Shown one piece after another: positions 1 to 10,720 of a stretch of 64,000 nucleotides of DNA. The notes below the pieces were generated by a model. The model was not told the origin of the DNA, made no database searches, and saw nothing but the letters and a program-made list of their open reading frames with translations. The first letter of the stretch is position 1. The number at the start of each line of letters is the position of its first letter. The stretch covers positions 140,001 to 204,000 of the forward strand of contig CAHIKZ030000386.1 of assembly GCA_903632075.3 (NCBI GenBank), given 5' to 3'. A program made the translations under genes and the position numbers. The stretch is from Acanthosepion pharaonis (taxonomy: Eukaryota > Mollusca > Cephalopoda > Sepiida > Sepiidae).

Positions 1-669
1 AAAATTGGGATTTGGCTCCAGTAAGAAATATTTATGCATGGCCAGTTGTATGTTTCATGCTCAAAAGTAAGAAATCCTAAGAATTTTGCTGCTAAAAATG
101 AAAAAGGAGAAAAAGTCCTATAAGAGTAAATTAAAAGAAATTAAACTGCAAAGGAGGGTTTTTGTGAAAGTATTTTTTATGAAAAAAAAAAGTGTTAAGA
201 TATTTGCAAAAAGATTTATGCACTACTAATATTCACTGACCAAAAGAAGTTTGAATATCTTTGAAGGTGGAGGTGAAAGAATGGGATTGAAATAAGACAC
301 CAATAATATTTATTTGTACAAGAAATCTAGAGACCTGTTACAATAGCATGCAGAAAAGGGGCAGAGGGTGTGATGGCATTGGGTATTGAAAGTATGAAAT
401 AAAAATTTAGTTTATATTTAATTTGAATAAAGTATTTATCTCATCTTTCATTACACATTTAAAATATCTTCCATTCTCATATTTCTCAGTGTAGGCCTCC
501 ACTATTTAAGTTTTAGGGGCACAGAATGAAGGAGTTGGCCCCAGGCATCACCAAACATCTGTCTGTTAGAGGTCATGAGAGAACGTTACTATGGGAAAAA
601 CGTTACTATTCAGTTTACAGATTATGTTAAGTAAACAAAGCATTTTTGTTATGTAAACAATATATATTT

Positions 670-728
<59 letters not shown>
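1..728. other. Intronic AT-rich sequence ending in a (TA)n array
   Basis: This lies inside or beyond the RNF170 intron that follows exon 3. No open frame or recognised repeat is seen in 1-670. Positions 674-728 are a pure (TA)n microsatellite into which the following Tc1-like element has inserted. Confidence 0.5.
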
Positions 729-731
<3 letters not shown>

Positions 732-2300
732 GCATCCAAAACTAAGGGACAAAATTTTAAAACCTAATATTTGTTAGAAATAACAACTGTGAAAAGCTGA
801 AATTTTGACAGCTGGTAGTCGTTATCATCCATAATAACATACTAAAATTTGAATCATTTGCAAAGGATAGAAAAACAATTATTTATTTATTTTCAAATTT
901 GGAACGTCTAAAAGTAAGGGACAAAATTGAGAAAAACAATGTAAACGGCAAAAAAACAATAAAAATACATGTACAATCAATATTTAGTAAATGAGCCCTT
1001 GCTCTCAATGACAGCTGCACATCTTCGACTACAAGAACGAATCAGTTCTTGACAATCCTCGATACTAATTTTAGACCATTCTTCTTGAAGTTTCACCCAC
1101 AAATCCTCCGTGTTAGTGGGATTTCTTTCCATAACTTTCACTCCTAAGGTCTTCCAAAGATTTTCTATTGGATTTAAGTCAGGACTTTGTGGTGGCCAAT
1201 CCATAATTTCCAAATCTTGCTCGCTAAGGTAACTCATTACCACCTTTGCCTTGTGACATGGGGCATTATCATGCATAAAGGTAGCACTATCGAAACCTGA
1301 ATTCTGTATGATTGGCACAACATGATCTTTAACAATTTTTTTATAGATCTGCGCGTTTACACGAGTTTGTAACCGGACAAGAGGCGTTGTACCTTGGCTA
1401 GAAAACATTCCAAATACCATGACGCTTCCCCCCCAAACTTGACAGTTTTCTTAGTACACTTTGCACTTAATCTTTCACCAATATCGTCTCTTTACATTGT
1501 TTTTTTCCATCATTTCCAAATAAATTAAAGTTGCTTTCATCACTGAAAATACTTTTGCCCAATTTTCATATGTCCAAATTACATACCTGTTTGCAAACTC
1601 TAATCTCTTCTTCTTGAATTAACAAGTGGTTTCTTCCTGGGGTTCGATTAAACAGCCCTATTTCTTGCAGTCGTCTACAAACAGTCTGTCTTGACACATT
1701 AACACATGAGGTACTATTCATAACCCTTTTAATTTCTGTGCAAGACTTAAAACGGTCCTTTAATGACATATGCTGCATTATTCGATCTTTTCTTGTCAAG
1801 TTTTATGGGTCTGCGGTTTTAAAAGCACTAACTATTTTGCCAGTATCATTGTAGGATTTAACAACCCTGCCTACAACACTCTTGGAACGTTTCACTTTCT
1901 CTGAAATCTCTCTAATGGTGTGCTTTTCCTTGTGTAGCTTCACAATAGCTTGTCTCACAGAGTAATCAAGTTTTTGGCATTTCGCCATGGTGCCGGCTGA
2001 TGCAACGTTTACAAATGACTAAGTAAGACTTATTCTTTAGAGGAAATCAAAAAATTTGAATATAGCATACTGTTTACATTGTTTTTCTCAATTTTGTCCC
2101 TTACTTTTGGACGATCCTATTTTGAAAATAAATAAATAATTGTTATAATTCTTTTTCTATCCTTTGCAAATGATTCAAATTTTAGTATGTTATTATGGAT
2201 GATAACGACTACCAGGTGTCAAAATTTCAGCTTTTCACAGTTGTTATTTCTAACAAATATTAGGTTTTAAAATTTTGTCCCTTAGTTTTGGACGCTACTG
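729..2300 (-). mobile_element. Tc1-like DNA transposon, DD34E, with IR/DR ends
   Basis: The element is about 1.57 kb. Inverted repeats of about 220 bp (729-946 and 2072-2300) flank a minus-strand transposase. Each inverted repeat contains two direct copies of the transposase-site motif AAGGGACAAAATT, one at the outer end and one about 170-190 bp inside, on both sides. This is the IR/DR arrangement known from Sleeping Beauty-like Tc1 elements. The outer end reads CAGTAGCGTCCAAAACTAAG on the right and lacks the first two bases on the left. The element sits in (TA)n, consistent with TA target choice. The ends are well preserved while the transposase is broken. Confidence 0.92.
977..1988 (-). pseudogene. 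Tc1-like transposase, frameshifted
   Basis: Three minus-strand reading-frame pieces make up one transposase. Positions 1803-1988 encode an N-terminal paired-like helix-turn-helix (DYSVRQAIVKLHKEK, TIREISEKVKRSKS). Positions 1566-1799 encode the second HTH and linker (VSRQTVCRRLQEIGL). Positions 977-1420 encode the catalytic C-terminus with HDNAPCH and DWPPQSPDLNPIENLW. The first catalytic Asp is visible near 1515 in FSDES, in a third piece. The spacing from the second Asp (HDN) to the Glu (PIEN) is 34 residues, giving DD34E. Breaks between the pieces, including one at a run of seven G near 1430, mean no intact protein is made. The gene starts at an ATG reading MAKCQKLDYS at 1988. Confidence 0.9.
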
Positions 2301-2302
2301 TA

Positions 2303-2904
2303 TATATATATATATATATATATGTGAATGAAAGATCAAATGCAGATCAAATATGGATCAGAATCCAACAGGATGATAAAATAAAAGAACAAATTGAAAA
2401 TTTATCTCAATTTAAAATTGTTTCACTTTTATTAATGCTTCATCAGAGATTGAGAGAAAGCAGACAAAAAGATTGAAACACTGGTATTTTCAATTATGTT
2501 TGGGTCAATTCTTATTGATCAGACACATATGTGTATTAAAACTGTGGATAATTTTGTGTCTGTATGTATATGAAGATTCTTGTATGTTTAAGTGAGCATC
2601 AAATGGTAATGTGTATTTGTAATTATGTGTGTCTATTGGGAGTTCTATCTTCCCCTTTGTGCAGTCAACCCATGCAGCAGAGAGTCACAAGGTTCTAATT
2701 TATGCCTAAAAGAGGTCAGCAATAAATGTATTTTTTGTATGAGATAGATATAAGTTAGAATATTCTTTAAGGATGGATTCAAAGAAAGAAGGCAATGTAA
2801 TGCAATGTTTTAGATGTGTGTGTATAGTTGGTAATAATGTTATTAAGTTTTCAATGTATTTTCTCCTTAAAGAATTATGTTATTTTTTTAATTAGGGTAG
2901 CACA
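2303..2904. other. Short (TA)n and dispersed repeat segment
   Basis: A remnant of the (TA)n target follows the Tc1-like element (to about 2322). Positions 2760-2880 match 35300-35400 (shared AATGT...TTAGATGTGTGTNTATAGTT...), so this is a dispersed repeat of unknown class. No gene is seen. Confidence 0.4.
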
Positions 2905-3096
2905 CACATATATAATTATTATTTATAAAAAATATTATAACATAAATATCTTATAAAATCACTACAAAAATAGCCATTTTGTTTCAACACCCTCGGTGTC
3001 TTATCAAGTGATGAGGTTGAAGATAAAATAATGTTTTTTTTTGTAGTGATTTTATAACATATTTGTTATAATTTTTTTATAAATAATAATTATATC
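2905..3096. mobile_element. Foldback MITE-like element, copy 1
   Basis: An inverted repeat of about 58 bp per arm (around 2910-2968 and 3039-3095) contains TTATAAAATCACTACAAAA and its complement. The central loop carries GTTTCAACACCCTCGGTGTC. A second member with the same GTTTCAACAC core and AT-rich inverted arms lies at 10140-10390. The element class is unknown and no coding capacity is present. Confidence 0.6.
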
Positions 3097-3166
3097 TGCT
3101 CTACTTTGTATTGAGCACTCTTTTAAGAATAGTAATTGTTAGTTATTAATTATTCCATATATTCAT

Positions 3167-3253
<87 letters not shown>
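3167..3253. repeat. Microsatellite (TG)n(TA)n(CA)n
   Basis: A run of about 36 TA units is flanked by TG on the left and CA on the right, so the whole array is self-complementary. Confidence 0.95.
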
Positions 3254-3255
<2 letters not shown>

Positions 3256-3426
3256 TTTTATGCAAACAATACATAGTCCCATATATTTAAAATTAAATAC
3301 TTATCCCCCACCTTTACTAGCTCCATTCAATTGCAAATTACCTGAACATTTTGATTGATTGATTCTGTTTAGTAGATGTATGGGTTATTTAATGCCAAAA
3401 TCTAAATATTTTGTACACAAATTTAT

Positions 3427-3735
3427 TTATTTTCTTTTTGAGATAATGATTTCAGTGATACAAGTCTTACTAATTAACATAAGGCTGGGGAGAGAAGAGC
3501 TGGATTCATACCTTTCAAGTGTATTTGTGCATAAGTGGATATAATAAACCCAACTGGAATTGCAACTTGGCTCTCTGATTAACAATTCAGAGTCATTATC
3601 CATTACACCATCCACACATCCAAGCTTACAGTACCTGGTATTCCCAAGCAGTTACCCATCTAAGTACTGACCAGGCTCGACATTGCTTAACTTTGGTGAT
3701 TGTACGGGAAGTGGTGTTTCAATGCGGCCATAAGC
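3427..3735 (-). mobile_element. Composite 5S rRNA-tRNA SINE (full-length copy)
   Basis: Read on the minus strand, 3732-3622 is a near-complete 5S rRNA-like head with AAGTTAAGCAATG, the internal region TCGAGCCTGGTCAGTACTTA, GATGGGTAACTGC and GGGAATACCAGG. Directly downstream comes a tRNA-like part (GGTGTAATGGATAATGAC as A box, a degraded B box near AAGTTGCAATTCCAG). A body follows with ATGAATCCAGCTCTTC and a tail TTATCTCAAAAAG. Further copies are at 8260, 21462, 22545, 44188, 45380, 57575, 58667 and 63580. SINEs with 5S heads (SINE3 type) and 5S-tRNA chimaeras are known; this family appears to be the chimaera. Confidence 0.8.
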
Positions 3736-3739
3736 CCAC

Positions 3740-4150
3740 CTGGACCTTTTGGGATTCTGGCAAATTTCAATACCTCTGGCTAGAATAGATGGTTTCAACA
3801 ATTAGGCTGCATCTTCTGTGTCCTGCCTCTTCAGGATGTAGGTGATCATGGTTCTCCACAACATCTTATCCTTTGTAGCTTTTAGTAATGTCTGTCTTTT
3901 ACAATGCCTCCCAATTCATTCACACAAGCTTGTCAGTTAAGTTGCCCACTGCCCCCTCCCAATCTATTTTGCCTTTAATATATCCCATTAGTGTTGAATT
4001 CTTTATGCCCTTATCCTCATTATAAAATTTTAGATTTCTCTCTTTCTGATTCTGAATATTTTTTTTTATTCTGAATATCTTTTTTTTTTTTTTTTTTTAT
4101 TTCATTTTCCTTAAAACTTCGTCATTGATCACATACACCATCCATGGTAT
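3740..4150 (-). mobile_element. LINE fragment, C-terminal RT region, copy 1
   Basis: This is homologous throughout to 4620-5090 and 22160-22480 (shared stretches around the CACACAAGCTTGTCAG, CCTTCCTCATTAT and CTTTCTGATT blocks). No open frame survives here; its identity is transferred from the copy at 4620-5090. A poly-T run at about 4080-4100 interrupts it. Confidence 0.55.
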
Positions 4151-4309
4151 TTTCAGTATTCGCCTGTCAAATCACATCCGTAGCTTTCACTCTTCTTGTC
4201 ATTATCCAGATTCACTGCCATATAGGTGAATTGATATTATTTAGTTCAGCATTCATCTCCTTGTTTTTATATATACAAGAAAAAAAAAGGGGGGGAACGT
4301 TTTTTTTTT

Positions 4310-4530
4310 TTTTATGCAAACCTGAACTACAACAGCTATGTGTTGCCACCAAGATGAGCCACCTAGTTGAGAGGACATCAGCTGTGATCTAACCTGGAGA
4401 ATGCCCAAGACACACCACGTGATATGCGCACCAAGAAACAATTTGTAGAAACCCAGACTCTGGTACACGACTGTGACAGATGGAGGAGAATGGTGGACAG
4501 CTCAGCACCTCAATGATTCCTTCTATAGTT
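4310..4530 (+). mobile_element. Possible LINE 3'-end fragment
   Basis: The plus-strand sequence near 4465-4515 reads CDRWRRMVDS, which resembles the extreme C-terminus of LINE reverse transcriptases. The upstream block GAGGACATCAGCTG...ACCTGGAG recurs at 21880-21915, so it is a dispersed repeat. The class is uncertain. Confidence 0.35.
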
Positions 4531-4619
4531 AAGAGTGAAAGGAAACCTGGTATAGTACCATATAATTAACATTCAATACTTATCCCCCATTTACCCCCAC
4601 CATTTAGTGCAACTGTACA

Positions 4620-5090
4620 CCCCACAATTATTCAGTTGCAACTCACCTAGAACATTTTATATTCTAGTAAATTTCATGGACACCTACATCCAATACTTCT
4701 GGCTACAATACACCATTTCAACAATTAAGCTACATCTTCTGCGTGTCCTGTCAGGATGTGCACGATTATGGTTCACAACTTTCTATCCTTTATAGCTTTT
4801 ATTAACATTTGCCTTTTTGCAATCCCTCCTAATCCCTGTTCTGCCATTCATTCACACAAGATCATTAGATAAGTGACCTGATATCTCTCCCTGTTGCTTT
4901 TGAATTTGATATGTTCTGTGAGTGTCTAATTCACCAAGCCCTCCTTCCTCATTATGAAATTTCAGCTGTCTCTTTCTGATTGTCTTTTTTCTTTCCATTT
5001 TCCTTAAGACTTTCTCAATATTCACATGCTTCGTCAATGGTATTCTCAGGATCCTTCTGAAGGGTCACATCTGTTGTCTTCAGTCAGGCT
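4620..5090 (-). pseudogene. LINE reverse-transcriptase C-terminal fragment, copy 2
   Basis: The minus-strand open stretch 4852-5037 reads TKHVNIEKVLRKMERKKTIR, then RQLKFHNEEGGLGELDTHR and a basic segment. This matches the conserved C-terminal block of many animal non-LTR retrotransposons (a trp-x-aspartate-like 'TN..VL..I...R.LL..I..RKL.F.GH' pattern). It is a 5'-truncated remnant with frameshifts. The same family occurs at 3740-4150, 22160-22480 and, in plus orientation, 40050-40130. Confidence 0.6.
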
Positions 5091-5099
5091 TTGGGGCTG

Positions 5100-5777
5100 A
5101 TTTGATTTGTCAGAGATTTTGAAAAGGTTTGGCTGTTTGTCTTTATTAGTTACAAAAGCCTATTTGGCTAACTGGTGTTTAGTTTTCAAACATTTCATCA
5201 CACTTAAAAGTGGAAATGTTTAGTCAAAGAGGAAAAGAAAAATTTGCACACACATTTATTTAGTTTTAAAAAGTTACTTTAATCAGTTTTAAAAGTCGAT
5301 AAAAGAATTTCATAATTTGTATGTTGTGGAGTCGGTGGTGATGAGTTGACCTGCACCCTTCAATCTATAGTCTTCAGGTTCCTGTTATAGGTTTGTTGAA
5401 CTATGTAGATCAGAGATTCTCAACATGGGTGGTAATGCTGCCCTGGGTATAATGGAAACCCATGAAGGCAGTAAGTGTTCATGGACATTGTTTTTTTTTT
5501 TTTTTTTGGATGGGGATAGTATAATTTTAACAGATCAGTAAGATGATCTCACCTTTTGAAGCTTTACTAGGACAAGTCAGAATGGTTATATTGTGCAACA
5601 AACTCCCAAGAGGATTTTTCTTGGATCACTCCAATCTTAATCTCTTCAAGTCTTGAATCAACTGTTATCTATCCAATAACATCCATAATATAAAACCTCT
5701 TCCCTTTATGTCCTTACACTTTCCTTATTCAGTAAGCTTTTACCTTAAGCAGGCCTTATAGTAGATAAACAATAGTA
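5100..5777 (+). mobile_element. LINE 3'-end repeat unit, left part of copy 1
   Basis: This is a dispersed unit shared with 9720-10040 (GGGATGAGT...CACCCTTCAATCTAT, GAGATTCTCAA.ATGGGTGG, CAAACTCC.GAGAGGA, CTTCAAGTCTTGAATCAA). The plus frame near 5600-5670 reads KLPRGFFLDHSNLNLFKS, the typical LWNSLPxxCFPDxYNLxLFKSRV C-terminus of CR1/jockey-type LINE reverse transcriptases. The unit is interrupted at 5778 by a DNA transposon and resumes at 7322. Confidence 0.6.
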
Positions 5778-7319
5778 CAGTAGTTCATTGCTATTATGCG
5801 AACCAGTTTACTGCGGTACCCAGTGTACTGCAAGTCAGTGGTAGACCCAAAGATATTGCTCTCGTACCCTCAATACTGCTCACTTTTTTTAGAAATTCCA
5901 CCATATTTTAAGTTCTGGGACATCTTCACGATAGACAGAACAGTGATCATCATATGGGTCCTAACTTTTTTTTAATAATTAGGCCACTTTTTCACATGTT
6001 TTACCTTGATTTTGATGATCAAACAGCCCAAATTTTGTGAAATTTTAACACTTCGGCCGTTTCACACCTAATCCAATTGCATTGGTAATAATTACCCATG
6101 ATTACTTTATATTTCTATTTTGCACATGATCAAAGAGTTCCTATAATATTGGACTAATTAACAAGAATTTAATCATTGCAATAAGATACCACAGATGGGG
6201 TATAAATAGAAGTACTTTTCTCTGGTTGATCATGTTCAAATTAACTGTCCAACAGTAGACATCAAGAATCTCTCATAAACAAATATAAATAGCACATAGT
6301 AATTAGGGGTCGCAATTGGGAATTCCTGACAATTCTTAGGAAATTGCATCCCCTAGTAGTCTAAACATGAAGTGTACACAGTAAAGGAAAAACTGTATTT
6401 GATAGATAGGATAAGGAATGGTGAAATGAAGGCAAAGATCAGCAGGGATACAGGGGTACCTAAATCCACCCCCCTTAGGGGCTAGGTGAAGAAGGAGACC
6501 AAGCTGCATGAATTCACAGATACTATCCATGGGTCAGAAGGACTGTATACAAAGAAGGAAGAGGAAGTACATTTGAGGATGGTTAAAATTTATTGTATAA
6601 AAAATCTGCTGCAAAACATTGAAATAAGTTGAAATTTCAGGTAATTGGCTTTTTAAGCTCCATGCTAAGTATCTAATAAAAACTTCCCAAATAGTTGTAT
6701 TTACATGTAAGTTTACATGCTTAATTTGAAAATAACCAAGAAATTTTGATAAAAATCTACCATTTTTGGAGTTATCGACAAAAAAAATTTGGACTCATTC
6801 ATGTTATGGCAGCCATTACTGGCATTGTTTGCATATATTTGCTGTGGAATTGACATTTACTTGTCTTGATTATTGTGCACGCACTGATACAAACTATCAA
6901 TAATGGCTGCTGTGCCATAGCCAACAACGACATGAATGAGCCCAAACTTTTATTGTTGATAACCCCAAAATGGTAGATTTTATAAAGATTTATTTGTTAT
7001 TTTGGAATTAGGCATGTAAATTTAGAATAAAAAAGTAACTGTTCAGAGAATTATTATTATTAGATACTTAGCGCAGACCTTAAAAAGCAAGTTACTTGAA
7101 ATTTCTTATGGAATCATTGGCATAAATTAGTATAATTTTTTGAGGTTCTTTTTGAGCCATTATCTATGGTGTACATCACAAAATAGGACAAATAGGGCCC
7201 AAAAATCAGGTAGATGTTCAACCTCCTCTTATGGCCACCCCACCACCCACTGAGGCTACTGCCATTCACTTGCAGCATGGATCAGCCATTTTGGACCCCA
7301 CTATATTGGTGGACTACTG
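5778..7319. mobile_element. Non-autonomous DNA transposon with CAGTAGT termini
   Basis: This 1.54-kb insertion has imperfect terminal inverted repeats beginning CAGTAGT (left CAGTAGTTCATTGCTATTAT, right end reading CAGTAGTCCACCAATATAGT on the minus strand), with TA at the left junction and a nearby TA on the right. Its limits are supported by the related repeat copy at about 14540, where GATAAACAATAGTA continues directly without the insertion. TA target and CAGT ends point to the Tc1/mariner-pogo superfamily. No transposase is present. A foldback element is nested inside at 6631-7106. Confidence 0.6.
6631..7106. mobile_element. Foldback element with about 190-bp arms
   Basis: The left arm starts GAAATTTCAGGTAATTGGCT at 6631. 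The right arm ends with the imperfect complement at about 7083-7106. Complementarity continues through AGTATCTAATAA, CATGTAA, AAAATCTACCATTTT, CTCATTCATG and GGCAGCCATTA, leaving a loop of about 110 bp. There is no coding sequence. It may be the core of the surrounding transposon or a nested MITE. Confidence 0.7.
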
Positions 7320-7321
7320 TT

Positions 7322-7640
7322 AAAAAAGGAAAGAAAGAAATCAATCTCTTATGTACATATTTATTTATCTCTTAGTCAATATATTTATTTTTTTAGATGT
7401 ATTTTAAACATTTTGACAATTGTAATGTATATAGAGAAAAAAAGCTACAAGATAAATTCTGATAACTTGTATGGCGTGCCCCAGTGATTACAGCATTCTG
7501 GTTCCTGCTGCAGCTCATTCCCAGTAATTGGTGTTGCAACAAAATGCAAACATGTGACATTAACTCTGCTCCATTTACCAATGCAATTTTAATATAGACA
7601 TGCCAATCCATGCAAATATCTCTAGGGGTAGTGGAGAAGA
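7322..7640. repeat. Right part of repeat unit copy 1
   Basis: Continues the unit broken at 5778. It matches 14545-14624 plus 15160-15360 (CTCTTAGTCAATATATTT, AGATGTATTTTAAACATTTT, ACATGTGACATTAACTCTGC). Confidence 0.65.
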
Positions 7641-7688
7641 AAATACTAAAAAACATTGATAGAGACAAAATGCAATAAGACTTCTTGC

Positions 7689-7722
<34 letters not shown>

Positions 7723-7929
7723 TAAAGGCTGATAATCATGATTGCCAAGTTCTATTGGCATATTGCTACATGTTTATTGAAACTCATCTTTTAGTGCAAT
7801 GGCACATTACCTCCACCCTTAATACATTTTCAGCTCTTTCCTGGGTTAGTTGCATTAACCTTCATTAATTCATCTTATTTTAAGAAAATGATATCAAAAG
7901 AAAAATAAAAGTCCAATGGAGATGCTTAC
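7641..7929. other. Intron sequence with poly-A run next to RNF170 exon 3
   Basis: An A-run of about 28 nt at 7693-7720 and otherwise unremarkable AT-rich intron downstream of exon 3. No gene is seen; the open frames here are created by the homopolymer. Confidence 0.5.
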
Positions 7930-8003
7930 CTTTTGCCTGCAGACAGGACATTTGATACCACCTAACCATGAACCATAATGCCAGTAGGCAATTATACAGC
8001 GTG
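7930..8003 (-). CDS. RNF170: RNF170 coding exon 3 (second half of the RING finger)
   Basis: On the minus strand a pyrimidine-rich tract and CAG acceptor precede a 74-nt exon that ends AAAAG before a GTAAGC donor. Two bases complete the Ala codon split by the upstream intron, and 24 codons follow, ending in phase 0. The peptide contains RCIIAYW, GSWLGGIK and CPVCRQK. These supply the last three zinc-binding cysteines of a C3HC4 RING (Cys95, Cys111, Cys114 counting from the exon 1 start). The CIIAYW...GSWLG...CPxCRQ pattern is characteristic of the RNF170 family. RNF170 is known as an ER-membrane E3 ligase that acts with the ERLIN1/2 complex in degrading activated IP3 receptors. The membrane-spanning C-terminus is not in the window, so the following intron is at least 7.9 kb long. 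This exon is too short to appear as a standalone open frame. Confidence 0.93.
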
Positions 8004-8259
8004 CTGGAAGTAAAAAAAAAAAAAATAAATAAATGAAATAAAAAATAAATGAAATAAACAATAATCTAAAACATTTTTTTCTGTAGTTATTACAAAGAAC
8101 CTTTTTTTTCAGTCATTTCAACCTAAGCAAAGTGATAAAGCCATTCAGGGGCAAGAGGATACTGTGGATGAAGAAAACCAAGAAAACATTATTAAGGAGA
8201 AAGGTTTTTGATTTTTTTTTTTTTTTTGCAGCTTATCAAATTTTTGCAGGTCATTTAAA

Positions 8260-8565
8260 GCTAAAAAATATTTTTGGATTGTAAGAATTTTTAGGAGATA
8301 ATAATGATTTAGTGATACATACCCTACTATTTAACTCATAGTTGTGGGGGTGAAGCGTTGGATTCATACCTTTCCCAAGGGTATTTGTGTGTAAGCAAAC
8401 ATACCAAACCCAACCAGAATTGGAACTCTGCTCTCCAATTTCCAATTGCCAGCAGTCATCCATTACACCACCCGCACATCAAAGATTATAGAATCTGGTA
8501 TTCTCAAGTAGTACTGACCAGGCTTGACATTGCTTGACTATAGTGATCAGATGATAGGAGGTGGG
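8260..8565 (-). mobile_element. Composite 5S-tRNA SINE, copy 2
   Basis: Same order as the copy at 3427-3735: tail, body (TTGGATTCATACC), tRNA-like part (CATTACACCACCC) and a 5S-like head at 8480-8565. The head has an internal deletion in the GGTCACCCATCTAA region. Confidence 0.7.
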
Positions 8566-8585
8566 GGAATAAAAAAAAAAAAAAA

Positions 8586-8800
8586 AACAGTAATTCATAA
8601 TTGATGTTGCACTTAAATCTCTGAAGATCATAGTTGACAGAAAAAACAAGTTAGAAGAGAGTTCCACAGGCAAAAAAAATGTGAGAGAAGCTATTAGAAT
8701 AAAACTTATGGTTACAATTAGCAATTTCAAGAGTAAATGGAGATCTAGCCAGTCAAATACTACACTTGATTTTTAGATTTAATTTTCCAATATATTTCAC
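8586..8800 (-). mobile_element. LINE 3'-end fragment of the RLWNSLP family
   Basis: The minus strand encodes a decayed version of the region also seen at 35540-35700 and 45850-46000 (shared TGAAGATNNTAGNTG, GAGTTCCACAGGC, AGAAGCTATTA.AATA blocks). No intact frame remains. Confidence 0.55.
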
Positions 8801-9126
8801 AATTATATTTTGACATATCCTATATGCTGCAAAAACGTGGCACAGAAAACCAATTTCAAAGCCAACTGAAGTCTCAGTTCAAGAACAGAAGAATTAAACT
8901 TTCCCTCAATGCCTCACCCTTGTCCAGAACAGGGAAGTAATCTACCTTCCACCAGCCCTATACTAAATCTGTCAAATTGTCAGATTAGTCATTGTAACTT
9001 TCTCCTCCTCTCCCATTTGCCCCTGGTCTGTTTAATAATCTGTTCCCAAAAATGTCTTCTCAATGTGAGGAACATTGCTAGCATTCTGCCACTCCAATTG
9101 ATAGGAAGCATGTTTTCCATGTTCCA
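8801..9126. other. Unassigned intron sequence
   Basis: Unremarkable sequence between a LINE tail and a foldback element. Open frames on both strands are uninterpretable. Confidence 0.4.
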
Positions 9127-9650
9127 ACAATTCAGCAAGGGTGTGTTGAGGTTGAGACAAGAAACACCTAACCAATTGCTTTCCCAAGAAGTACAGGGGT
9201 AATAGTCAGAGAAAAGAAAAAAACAGGAGATAGCAAAATAACACTGCCTCAGAAAACACAGCACAGAAAACATATGGGTCAATGCAAGCCTTGTAATGAC
9301 AAGAGAGGTGTTGGTCACATCAAATCAGAACTTGGCAGACAAGATGACCATGTACCACAAAGGCGGCTTGATATGACCAAAAAGGGGACTGAACCTGTGC
9401 AGCAGGTGTGTGCTGAATCCCAGATAGATTATGAAAGTACATAGATGAGTCGGCAGTTGGTGAGACTGAATATCTTGTGAAGTTGGCCTTATGGGCATTT
9501 TGTTTTTAAAGATGCAGAGCCATGGTTTCTGAGGCAGCATTATTTTGTTACCTCCCGTCTCTTTCCTTCCACAGACTATTACCTTAGAACTTCTTGGGAA
9601 AGCAATCTGTCAGCATTTCCCTGAATCTCAACACACCCTTGCTGTATTTT
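9127..9650. mobile_element. Foldback element with about 135-bp arms
   Basis: The left arm 9127-9262 includes CAGCAAGGGTGTGTTGAG, TTGCTTTCCCAAGAAGT and CACTGCCTCAGAAA. Its reverse complement follows in order at 9515-9650 (TTTCTGAGGCAG, ACTTCTTGGGAAAGCAA, CTCAACACACCCTTGCTG). The loop is about 250 bp and non-coding. Confidence 0.75.
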
Positions 9651-9719
9651 ACAACACAACATTAAAAAAAACAAACACCTCTTTCCTTAAATTACTTTTG
9701 TTTTTAAAATGCTAACAAA

Positions 9720-10040
9720 AATTTTTTCATAATTTGCAGATTGTTGAGTCTGTGGGGATGAGTCATTCTGCACCCTTCAATCTATAATCTTCAAGTTCCT
9801 GTTATGGATTTGTTCAACCATGTAGATTAGAGATTCTCAATATGGGTGGGAATATTGGAAACTCATGAAATTGGCTGGGGGTGTGGGGGTAGTATAATTT
9901 TATCAGTAAGATGATTTAACCCTTTAAACATTTATTGGGAGAAATTGGAACTTATTTTGGAGGACAAACTCCTGAGAGGATGCTTCCCTGATCATTCTAA
10001 TCTTAACCTCTTCAAGTCTTGAATCAAAGTATCATTTGCA
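9720..10040 (+). mobile_element. LINE 3'-end repeat unit (third relative of 5100-5777)
   Basis: Aligns block by block with 5325-5660. The final protein-like block near 9970-10020 is decayed. It ends in a (TA)n array at 10049-10103. Confidence 0.55.
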
Positions 10041-10044
10041 TTGG

Positions 10045-10048
<4 letters not shown>

Positions 10049-10103
<55 letters not shown>
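10049..10103. repeat. (TA)n microsatellite
   Basis: About 27 uninterrupted TA units. Confidence 0.95.
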
Positions 10104-10105
<2 letters not shown>

Positions 10106-10139
10106 AAGTGTAAGGTAGGTTAGTACCACTGTCCAGACA

Positions 10140-10390
10140 TTATATTTTTTTAAAAAGTGCTCTATACAGAGTAGAGCTTAGTAATAATATTTATTAACAA
10201 TTATAACAAAAAAAAAAAAAAAAAAAAGTTATAAACCGCTACATAAATGCAATCATGTTTCAACACTATGTGACTCCTCAGGGGGTAGCTATTCTTCAGT
10301 TGAGCACCACCGCCTGTCAAACATGAATGCAGTTTTATTCTTTTGTTATAATTGTTAATAATTATATATCACTTTAAATATTATTATTAG
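10140..10390. mobile_element. Foldback MITE-like element, copy 2
   Basis: AT-rich inverted arms (ATTAACAATTATAACAAAA near 10190 and its complement near 10340) surround a core with GTTTCAACACTATGTGACTC, related to the core at 2905-3096. A poly-A run lies in the left arm. Confidence 0.5.
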
Positions 10391-10720
10391 AAGATATTCA
10401 TATTTGAGTAGGCTCTCATTTTATATATTATTAACTATTATCTATCCTATATATGCCCATAATATGCACTTCTTACTTATTTCCTTTATGGATGTTGGAT
10501 TTAACGGCATGTCAACTCCTATTTGGGTCAATTTATGCGAGCCTTATTAATTTATGAATTTAAGTTGGTTATTTTTGTATAAAAAAGATGAAAGGTTGTT
10601 GGGTTTCATAATTTTCTGTATTTTTGGGATTGCTTTTGTGACCGTTTCTGATTGTGTATTTTACTGTTTACATTCATAGATGCATATATATGTCTATAAG
10701 CATATATATATATACACTAT

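Noticed and set aside
3622..3732. A genuine 5S rRNA gene
   Set aside because: The sequence is diverged at several positions, is joined directly to a tRNA-like SINE body, and recurs as decayed copies across the window.
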